Shown: piece after piece, positions 27,288-33,864 of the stretch
How the letters are laid out: every line of letters starts with the position of its first letter
Position numbering within the stretch: the first letter of the stretch is position 1
DNA from: Janibacter sp. Soil728
GTDB taxonomy: Bacteria; Actinomycetota; Actinomycetes; Actinomycetales; Dermatophilaceae
Assembly (NCBI RefSeq): GCF_001428305.1
Contig: NZ_LMRZ01000004.1
Span: forward strand, 25,879-89,878
Direction of reading: 5' to 3'
DNA length: 64,000 nucleotides
Position numbers and translations under genes: made by a program
The notes under the pieces: model-generated
What the model saw: only the letters and a program-made list of their open reading frames with translations
Database searches by the model: none
Told to the model about the DNA's origin: nothing

Positions 27288-27902
27288 ATGACCGCTGAGC
27301 TGCGCGATGCGGTCACGCGGCTGGGCCGGTCCCTTGCCGTGCTGCAGGTCCGGGTCGCCGATGAGGGCGACCCGGACCTCGGCATATCCCTCGCCGGAGT
27401 CCACGAGATCACTCCGGGGTGGATCGACACCTATCGCGAGCTGACGATCGAGCAGTGGGGCACGGCTCCGCCGGGGATGCCGTCCGCCTTCGTCCTGCAG
27501 TACCTCATCGACCCGCTGGCCACGGTCATCTCCGCGGCGGCGACCGGGACCCCCTTCGCCCTGTCGGCGGACCCAGCGCTCTGGTCGATCGGTCTCGAGC
27601 CCACCTATCTCTATCCCGTCACCGCGCAGGTGCGCGTGGGCGACCACCGTCGCGTCGACGACGACATCGAGCGGCTGGACATCGCCTACGAGGGCTACCG
27701 TGCGACGGCCAGCGAGGTCGCGACAGCGCTGCCGTCCCCGACGAGGATGAGCAGCCGCCAGCGCCTCGGCATGGTCGAGGACATGTGGGAGATCGCTCTG
27801 GCCCGCCTCGTCGGCGCACCACCACCGGAGCGGCTCTCCTGTTGCCTCATCTACTCGCTGCCGGGCTGCCAGCCGTGCGCCGGTTGCCCTAGACGTCCTT
27901 GA
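27288..27902 (+). CDS. FhuF-like (2Fe-2S) ferric siderophore reductase-type protein
   Basis: 204 residues. The C-terminus CCLIYSLPGCQPCAGC has the CC-X10-C-X2-C spacing of FhuF-type [2Fe-2S] proteins that reduce iron bound to siderophores. The N-terminal 180 residues are weakly conserved helices, as in that family. It starts 12 bases after lsr2, and no siderophore transporter is nearby. Assignment rests mainly on the cysteine motif. Confidence 0.7.
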   Translation: MTAELRDAVTRLGRSLAVLQVRVADEGDPDLGISLAGVHEITPGWIDTYRELTIEQWGTAPPGMPSAFVLQYLIDPLATVISAAATGTPFALSADPALWSIGLEPTYLYPVTAQVRVGDHRRVDDDIERLDIAYEGYRATASEVATALPSPTRMSSRQRLGMVEDMWEIALARLVGAPPPERLSCCLIYSLPGCQPCAGCPRRP

Positions 27903-28290
27903 CGGGCGTCGTGACCAGCCACTGCGTGCCCCACGGGTCGACGAGGCGTCCCGCACGCGCACCGTAGGGCTGGTCGTCCACGGGGATCAGCACCGTCGCG
28001 CCGTGAGCGACCGCCCGCTCGGCGAGGGAGTCCGGGTCGGCACACACCACCTCCACGATTGCGCCGGGCGTCGGCACGGGATCGTAGGCATCGGCGTCCT
28101 TGAGGCTGAAGGCCCGACCGGCCACGGTCACGCTGGCGTGCTGGACGGCGCCACCGCTGCGGTGGACCGGTCCCGGACGCGCGTCGAGCACGTCGACCAT
28201 GAAGGCCATGGCAGCGGTGGCGTCACTGACCACCAGCTTGGGTGAGATCTCCATGTCGTCCATGTCGTCCATGTCGTCCATGTCGTCCAT
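27889..28290 (-). CDS. VOC/glyoxalase-fold protein with repeated start codons
   Basis: About 121-133 residues depending on the start. The core (ISPKLVVSDATAAMAFMVDVLDA, VEVVCADPDSLAERAVAHGATV, RLVDPWGTQWLV) is a single vicinal-oxygen-chelate domain similar to PhnB/glyoxalase proteins. The first codons are a 9-base tandem repeat (ATGGACGAC), giving MDD units, so five ATGs in a row (28290, 28281, 28272, 28263, 28254) are possible starts. The end overlaps the convergent FhuF-like gene by 14 bases. Substrate unknown. Confidence 0.78.
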   Translation of the reverse strand: MDDMDDMDDMDDMEISPKLVVSDATAAMAFMVDVLDARPGPVHRSGGAVQHASVTVAGRAFSLKDADAYDPVPTPGAIVEVVCADPDSLAERAVAHGATVLIPVDDQPYGARAGRLVDPWGTQWLVTTPVKDV

Positions 28291-28295
28291 GTCGT
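28251..28295 (-). repeat. 9-base tandem repeat over the VOC gene start
   Basis: Five exact copies of CCATGTCGT (plus-strand sense), followed by a sixth broken copy (CCAGCGTG). Each copy carries an in-frame start codon for the minus-strand gene. Confidence 0.95.
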
Positions 28296-28369
28296 CCAGC
28301 GTGCCCTCTGGGGCGCCGGGTGTCTTGGACGAATCGGAAGGTGCGCGCCGGATGCGCGTGGCCGGAGCG

Positions 28370-29257
28370 TCAGTCGGCGAGCAACGGCGCGAGCAGGTCG
28401 CCGTGCTCGTCCAGCCGCTCCAGCACCTGCTCGAAGTCCAGCTGGGTGAGTGCGTCGGCGTCCTGCGCCCCCGCCTCGACCTCGTCCCACGTCCGTGGAG
28501 CGGCGACCCACGGGTCCTCCCGGCCGCGCATCGAGTAGGGGCAGACCGTGGTCTTGGCCGCGACGTTCTGGCTCCAGTCGATGAAGATCTTGCCGGGCCG
28601 CAGCGTCTTGGTCATCTTCCACAGCACGAGGTCGGGGTGCTTGTGCGTCATCTCCTGCGCGAGCTGCTGCGCCAGGTCACGGACCTGGTCGCTCGTGAGG
28701 TCACCCCCGAGGCGGGCATACAGCTGCATCCCCTTGCTGCCCGAGGTCACCGGGTGCAGGTCGAGACCGAGCCCACCGAGCCGCTCGCGCAGCAGGAGCG
28801 CGACGCGGGCGCACTCGTGCAGACCGGCCGGCTTGCCGGGGTCCAGGTCGATGACGAGCCGATCGGGGTTGCGCCGCTCGCCGTCCGCGTTGACCCGCCA
28901 CTGCGGCACGTGCAGCTCGATGCTGTTGAGGTTGACCAGGTAGGTCAGCTGCGCGAGGTCCTCCACGAGGGGATAGGTCACGTCCGAGACGTCCACCCTC
29001 GGCAGCCAGCTCGGCGCGCCGGAGGGCAGGTTCTTCTCGAAGAAGCTCATGTCCTCCACGCCGTGCGGGAAGCGCACCCGGGTGACGGGTCGCCCCGCCA
29101 GGTGCGCCAGCACCGTCTCGCCGGCTCGGGCGTAGTAGGAGAGGATCTCGCCCTTGGTCGTCTCGGTCGCGGGGTACATGACCTTCTCGAGCGAGGTCAG
29201 GCGCATCGTGCGCCCGGCGACCTCGACCCGGGTGGTCGTGCCCTTGGGGTCAGCCAT
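28370..29257 (-). CDS. ligD: LigD polymerase/primase domain protein (NHEJ)
   Basis: 295-residue stand-alone archaeo-eukaryotic-primase-type polymerase that fills gaps and adds ribonucleotides at broken ends. YARAGETVLAHLAGRPVTRVRFPHGV, NLNSIELHVPQW, the DLDPG metal motif (LVIDLDPGKPAG), SGSKGMQLYARL and KIFIDWSQN are the family signatures. It overlaps the ligase gene by 8 bases, so the two LigD activities come from two coupled genes. No nuclease (phosphoesterase) module is present in either. Confidence 0.93.
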   Translation of the reverse strand: MADPKGTTTRVEVAGRTMRLTSLEKVMYPATETTKGEILSYYARAGETVLAHLAGRPVTRVRFPHGVEDMSFFEKNLPSGAPSWLPRVDVSDVTYPLVEDLAQLTYLVNLNSIELHVPQWRVNADGERRNPDRLVIDLDPGKPAGLHECARVALLLRERLGGLGLDLHPVTSGSKGMQLYARLGGDLTSDQVRDLAQQLAQEMTHKHPDLVLWKMTKTLRPGKIFIDWSQNVAAKTTVCPYSMRGREDPWVAAPRTWDEVEAGAQDADALTQLDFEQVLERLDEHGDLLAPLLAD

Positions 29258-30143
29258 CGGTCGTCTCCAGCAGGTCGGCGGCGGTGAGGTCGGAGCGCAC
29301 CCGCTGGTAGGACGGCTGCCGCAGTCGCCCGCCACCGCTGCGCCCCAGGCTCGCGACATCGAGGACGACCTCGGGCTCGATCCACGTGGTCCCTTCGGCG
29401 TCCTCGCGCGGCACCGGACCGGCGAAGGGCGACGCCGCTCGCTCCAGCGGACGCAGCCGCGTGAGGAGACCCGCGCCGGCACGTCCGGCCAGGCCGGCAC
29501 CGACGCGCCCGACGAACTCCCAGCCGCCCTCGCCCGGGCGGCCGACGAGCACGGAGCCCAGCCGGTTGCCACCCGTCTCTGGCCGCCAGCCGCCGACGAC
29601 GACCGAGAGGGTGTCGCGGTGGGGGCGCTTGAGCCAGTCGGGGGAGCGGCGCCCGGGGGCGTAGGGCGAGCTGCGGCGCTTGGAGACGATGCCCTCGAGA
29701 CCCTGCTCGGCGGTGGCGGCGAGCAGGCCCTCGCCGTCGTCGTGGGTCGCTGGGACCTGCCAGCGCGGGCCCTCGAGGTCGAGCTGCTCGAGCAGGGCGC
29801 GACGGGCCGACCAGGGCTGTGTCGTCAGGTCCTGACCGAGCAGCCGCACCACGTCGAAGACGACGAAGGTCACCGGTCGGGCGGCCGCGGCCCGTGCAGC
29901 CTTGCGCGCGTCGGCCACGTGCATACGGTCGGCGAGCGCCGCGAAGGATGGTCTGCCGTCGACGAAGGAGACCACCTCGCCGTCGAGGAGCATGTCGTCG
30001 AAGAGGTCGGCCAGCGGGACCAGCTCGGGGAAGGCGACGGTGACGTCACGGCCGAGGATGCGCATGCCGTCCCACTTGACCTCGTGCACCCACTCCGGCC
30101 CGGGCGGGACGGTCTCGGTGAGGGTGGCGAGCATCGGGCGCAT
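29250..30143 (-). CDS. ligD: ATP-dependent DNA ligase, LigD ligase domain (NHEJ)
   Basis: 297 residues. Nucleotidyltransferase motif I is K23-W-D-G-M-R (adenylation Lys23), followed by DGEVV (motif III region), EGIVSK (motif IV) and DWLKRP (motif V region), then an OB-fold (about 195-290). It seals double-strand breaks with Ku. Its first 190 bases are duplicated as a decayed fragment at 33592-33759, on the other side of the inserted ABC island. The start is an ATG preceded by a short region that also recurs near the fragment. Confidence 0.92.
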   Translation of the reverse strand: MRPMLATLTETVPPGPEWVHEVKWDGMRILGRDVTVAFPELVPLADLFDDMLLDGEVVSFVDGRPSFAALADRMHVADARKAARAAAARPVTFVVFDVVRLLGQDLTTQPWSARRALLEQLDLEGPRWQVPATHDDGEGLLAATAEQGLEGIVSKRRSSPYAPGRRSPDWLKRPHRDTLSVVVGGWRPETGGNRLGSVLVGRPGEGGWEFVGRVGAGLAGRAGAGLLTRLRPLERAASPFAGPVPREDAEGTTWIEPEVVLDVASLGRSGGGRLRQPSYQRVRSDLTAADLLETTDG

Positions 30144-30186
30144 GGGTCCAATCCTGCAACACCGGACGTCGTGGGGACCTGACCGG

Positions 30187-30789
30187 CTAGAGGCTGCGTG
30201 GACGAGTGACGGCGGCGATCAGGCCAATCCCCATCAGCATCAGGCCGGTTGCTGCGCGGGGCGCACTGAGAGTGTCGTTGTACGCGATGTTGTAGTCCCA
30301 GGGAACCAGACCCGGGACGGACATGAAGATCGCGACGACGGTCGGCGTCACCACCCCCGGGCGCCCACGGGCCGCGAGCCCAACCAGGGTCAACCCCCAA
30401 TACGCAAGCCAGAGGGCAGCGAGTTGCCCACTGGCGACCGTCGGTCCAAGGATCGTCAGCACGGTGGTCATCCCCAGCGCACTCAGGCACAGATGCATGG
30501 CGATGCGGACCGCATGAAGGGTGGTGTGGCGGCGGGGAGTCACCGCGACCAACCACGGCACGTCCCGGGTGAGCAGGTAGGCATGCGGCAGCGGCACGAA
30601 CGCCAGGGCCACCCCGCCCCATTGCGTCAGCAACGTGGGCGGAAGGTCCACCCGTTGGGCCAGGTCCGGAAGCTCGAAGTGCGTCGCGGTCACCACCACG
30701 ACCCACGTCGCGGCGAACCAGAGCAGCCAGCCCAGCGCTAGCCGCGGTGCACTACCGGGACCGAGTCCTGCCATGAGAGGCGGGTTCAC
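30187..30789 (-). CDS. Island membrane protein B (putative ABC permease)
   Basis: 200 residues with five to six hydrophobic segments (about 17-36, 58-76, 96-116, 120-139, 146-163, 178-195) and no ATP site. Last gene of a four-gene unit; its start overlaps the preceding stop (ATGA). Probably a membrane part of the same transporter. No family recognised. Confidence 0.7.
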   Translation of the reverse strand: MNPPLMAGLGPGSAPRLALGWLLWFAATWVVVVTATHFELPDLAQRVDLPPTLLTQWGGVALAFVPLPHAYLLTRDVPWLVAVTPRRHTTLHAVRIAMHLCLSALGMTTVLTILGPTVASGQLAALWLAYWGLTLVGLAARGRPGVVTPTVVAIFMSVPGLVPWDYNIAYNDTLSAPRAATGLMLMGIGLIAAVTRPRSL

Positions 30790-32189
30790 GACGGCAGGTC
30801 GTCCACATCAAGCTCGCAATCCGTCGGGGGACGTTCCTGTCCGGCAAGCCAGTCCCGCACCTGTTCGTCGGGGAGATCGGCTAACCGGTCACCGAGGCGG
30901 ATCGCGTTGTCCCACGCCGTTGGCTCGAGGACCTGAGCGATCATGGGCTGTGGGCCCGACCCGGCAGCGGCGAAGACGTCAATCGAGCGTTGCTGCCCCC
31001 ACCACCGCAACAGCGCGATATTGGCACTGTTATCGAGGCACGGCCCCACGAGCAGGCTCACCGCCAGCTCGGCCTCCCACCGCTGGACGTCGACCCGTCG
31101 GGTCGGGGAATACCGCCCATCGCTCGGTTGCCACACGAGATAGCCGTCGTGGGCGATTCCTGGATAATCCGGCTCGGGCGGCTGTTCCCCGTGTCCGTCG
31201 CCGGCTGGTCCCGTCGAGGCCCGATCCGGACCGATGGTTGTCGGGCGCAGTTGAGACGGAAGGGGGGCCAGCGACAGGTTGGCTGCGCGCTGGTAGTCGG
31301 CCACACGGTTGGCGTAGCTCCCAAGTGTGCACATGCGGGGCGCCTCACCGGCGCACGTCACGTCAGTGCTGCCGGCGATCGGGGACCAACTCGGCGGTAG
31401 CAGCATGGTGGCTGCCAGCGCGACACTCAGGCACACCAAGGTCGGCCTCAGCCGCGCGCGGCCGAGACACGCCACGGCCAATGCTGTCATCGCCAGTGCC
31501 AGCCACCACGCCACCCGAACGATCGTGGACGAGGCCGTTGGTGAATCGAAATCCCAACCGGATGCGTCGTTGGACGCCAAGGCTGCCCAAGTAGCCCCGT
31601 CGCCTCGGGTGACCAAGAGCGCGTTCCAGGCGTAAGGGATCGCCACCGCGATTGGCAGAGCGAGAAATCCCGGTAAGAACCGAGCTGTAGCGACGCCGAC
31701 GCTTGCCCAGCACACGGCGGAGCAAACCTGCACCGCGATGAGACCGGCCGATGCCCAGCCCAGCACCGGCCCGACGTCCACTGCCTTGGAGTAGCTCAGC
31801 CACACCATCGCGGCCAGCAGCATGAGGTAGCTGACTATGCCGCTGGTGGCACTGACCACCACGCTCGCGCGGTAACGAGCCTGCGCTGGTCGCGCTGACC
31901 CGACTGCCAGCTCACGCAGGAAGCCCGCGCGCAAGGGCAAGGCCAGCCAACAGCCGAAGCCGGCCACGACGCAGGTCCACACGAATGTCGGATCTTGGGA
32001 AGCGCTCACCGTTCCCGGCAGCCAGCCCAACCATTTGCCCCGGGTTGCCCAGACCATGATCAAGCCGGCTGCGGTGCACACAATGGTGATCCCCAACCAG
32101 AGCGCGGACACCCGCCGACGCAGCACAGGGGCGAGCCCGCGTGGCTGACCGCCTCGCCGACCCGCCGCTTGGCGAAAGTCGATACTCAC
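30786..32189 (-). CDS. Island membrane protein A with extracytoplasmic domain
   Basis: 467 residues. Six or seven membrane helices lie within about 30-270, followed by a roughly 190-residue soluble part outside the membrane (about 275-467) starting with two Cys in TCAGEAPRMCTLG that could form a disulfide. It resembles the permease-like proteins with a C-terminal ectodomain found next to ABC ATPases in streptomycetes, but I cannot name the family with certainty. Start overlaps the ATPase stop (ATGA). Confidence 0.72.
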   Translation of the reverse strand: MSIDFRQAAGRRGGQPRGLAPVLRRRVSALWLGITIVCTAAGLIMVWATRGKWLGWLPGTVSASQDPTFVWTCVVAGFGCWLALPLRAGFLRELAVGSARPAQARYRASVVVSATSGIVSYLMLLAAMVWLSYSKAVDVGPVLGWASAGLIAVQVCSAVCWASVGVATARFLPGFLALPIAVAIPYAWNALLVTRGDGATWAALASNDASGWDFDSPTASSTIVRVAWWLALAMTALAVACLGRARLRPTLVCLSVALAATMLLPPSWSPIAGSTDVTCAGEAPRMCTLGSYANRVADYQRAANLSLAPLPSQLRPTTIGPDRASTGPAGDGHGEQPPEPDYPGIAHDGYLVWQPSDGRYSPTRRVDVQRWEAELAVSLLVGPCLDNSANIALLRWWGQQRSIDVFAAAGSGPQPMIAQVLEPTAWDNAIRLGDRLADLPDEQVRDWLAGQERPPTDCELDVDDLPS

Positions 32190-32929
32190 GAGGTGAGTGG
32201 CGAGCTCATCCGCCGCAGGTAGAACGCGGCTCGGTCAGCGACATCCACGTCCGAGTTGGGTGCATCGATCGGTCGCAGCCCGCCGCCGACGGCTTCAATC
32301 GCTACGTCGGCGATGCTCGCCAAGTCCTCGAGGAGGTGTGTCGACAGCACGACGATCGACTCTTGCGCGACTAGTCGTAGGGCGTCGTACAGCGCAGTTC
32401 GGTGTTCGGAGTCGAGCCCGACGGTTGGTTCGTCCAAGAGGACGATCCGGGGAGTGGATATCAGCGCGGCCGCGAGCATCACTCGTCGCCGTTGCCCTCC
32501 CGACAGTCGGCCGACCGGCCGACCAGCGAGCTCACCCAATCCGGTAATGCTTAGGACACGCTCCTCTGCGTGTGGCCAAGCCTGCCTCGGCAGCTCCTTC
32601 AACCACGCCGCGTACCGCAGGACCTGAATCACGGTCGCCGAGCCGGGCATGTCGATCTCCTGCGGCACCCAGCCGACCTGAGTGCGATAGTCCCGCAGCG
32701 CCGCCGCGGAACCCCACACGTCCACCTCCCCATATAGAATCGATCCCGCGCGGGGTCTGATCAGCGTGGCGAGTGCGCGCAGCAGCGTCGACTTGCCCGC
32801 GCCGTTCGTGCCAACGACACAGGTGATCTCGGCCGCGAATCGCGCCGTGGCCTGCTCCAAAACATTCGTGCCCCCATACGCCAAGGTCAACCCGTCGATC
32901 TCCAACGCATCGGAGTGGGGGCGCCTCAT
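32186..32929 (-). CDS. Island ABC transporter ATP-binding protein
   Basis: 247 residues with Walker A GTNGAGKST, signature RLSGGQRRRV, Walker B IVLLDEPTVGLD and switch His STHLLED, as in exporter-type ATPases of the antibiotic/bacteriocin ABC-2 kind. I use the ATG at 32929 (MRRPHSDALEIDG), 4 bases after the peptide gene stop; an upstream in-frame extension overlaps that gene and is rejected. Part of the lower-GC island. Confidence 0.88.
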   Translation of the reverse strand: MRRPHSDALEIDGLTLAYGGTNVLEQATARFAAEITCVVGTNGAGKSTLLRALATLIRPRAGSILYGEVDVWGSAAALRDYRTQVGWVPQEIDMPGSATVIQVLRYAAWLKELPRQAWPHAEERVLSITGLGELAGRPVGRLSGGQRRRVMLAAALISTPRIVLLDEPTVGLDSEHRTALYDALRLVAQESIVVLSTHLLEDLASIADVAIEAVGGGLRPIDAPNSDVDVADRAAFYLRRMSSPLTS

Positions 32930-32933
32930 GGCA

Positions 32934-33365
32934 TCAATACTTGGCTGACGCAGTGCCGCACGGGTCAGGCACGCCGTTGATGTCCCGGCACAACCTGGAT
33001 CGCAGGTTGTCGAAGTGACAGCCGGGAGCAAGGACTGTGACCGAACCGCCTCGCGTTACGTAGCTCGTCGAGTTGGTGTTCGGCGCGTACCGTCCCATCC
33101 ACTTGTCAGTGCACGGCAGTGAAAACTCCACCTTCCCCGACGGGTACACGTACTTCGATGTCGAGTAGCTCCGGGTGCTTCCTGAGGAGTACCCGCCGTT
33201 GGAATAGGTCGCGGTGCGGACGTGAGAGCCCGACCCGTCGTTCGAGCCATAGGTGACGGCATGAGCGCCTAAAGGTGCTGCAATGATTGCCACCGCAAAT
33301 CCAACTGCTGACGCGAACTGCCTCAGCCCCAACGACCGCTTGTTGCCATCCCCGAATTGATTCAT
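32934..33365 (-). CDS. Secreted cysteine-containing peptide, possible bacteriocin-like product
   Basis: 143 residues. A signal peptide (KRSLGLRQFASAVGFAVAIIAAPLGAHA, cut after AHA) leaves about 106 residues rich in Gly, Ser, Tyr and Thr, with four Cys (PCTDKW, PGCHF, LCRD, PCGT) that could form two disulfides. It is the first gene of the unit and is followed by the ABC genes, the layout of lactococcin-972-like and other bacteriocin/immunity loci, though the sequence does not clearly match that family. A GGGAGG site lies about 10 bases before the ATG at 33365. No recognised domain; function open. Confidence 0.72.
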   Translation of the reverse strand: MNQFGDGNKRSLGLRQFASAVGFAVAIIAAPLGAHAVTYGSNDGSGSHVRTATYSNGGYSSGSTRSYSTSKYVYPSGKVEFSLPCTDKWMGRYAPNTNSTSYVTRGGSVTVLAPGCHFDNLRSRLCRDINGVPDPCGTASAKY

Positions 33366-33440
33366 GAACCTTGTCCCTCCCCTTGTCACGGATGTCCGTG
33401 ACAATCACCCCTGACCTGATCGTCGTTGACCGGTTCCAGC

Positions 33441-33476
33441 GAGGATGATGTGGAGACAGAGGATGATGTGGAGACA
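33441..33476 (+). repeat. 18-base tandem duplication at the island's right edge
   Basis: Two exact copies of GAGGATGATGTGGAGACA lie side by side. They sit just beyond the end of recognisable ligase homology, at the junction between the pseudogene and the island. Confidence 0.9.
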
Positions 33477-33479
33477 TCA

Positions 33480-33759
33480 GACCACGCTGTCGCTGCGGGC
33501 GCAATCACGGAGCGCTCGACGGCGGCCCGGGCTGTACTTCGGCATGCGCGACGCACCGTCTGCTCTGGCGGCGCCGCGAAGTTCGGGTGCTCGTCGACGA
33601 AGGAGACCACCTCGCCGTCGAGGAGCATGTCGTCGAAGAGGTCGGCCAGCGGGACCAGCTCGGGGAAGGCGACGGTGACGTCACGGCCCACTTGACCTCG
33701 TGCACCCACTCCGGCCCGGGTGGGACGGTCTCGGTGAGGGTGGCGAGCATCGGACGCAT
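33480..33759 (-). pseudogene. Decayed 5' fragment of the LigD ligase gene
   Basis: Copy of the first part of the intact ligase gene, same strand. 33592-33688 is identical to 29957-30053. A 19-base deletion removes the counterpart of 30054-30072, which codes for the DGMRILG part of adenylation motif I, and shifts the frame; 33689-33761 then matches 30073 onward with two mismatches. Left of 33592 similarity continues only weakly (RSTARAAVERSV against RKAARAAAARPV) and fades near 33480. It cannot make an active ligase. It and the intact gene bracket the ABC island. The whole 33366-33864 stretch holds no other gene I can support. Confidence 0.9.
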
Positions 33760-33864
33760 GGACCCATCCTGCCGTCGTCACGCGCCGACCGGGATATCGT
33801 GGCGCGGGGCGAAAGGACCGTGGGGACCTCGCCCAGCCAGCAGTCACGTCAGGGAGGGGACCTC

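Noticed and set aside
32934-33365. Assignment of the peptide to the lactococcin 972 family
   Set aside because: The layout fits, but the mature sequence lacks the clear tryptophan/SNYxH pattern of that family and has four Cys.
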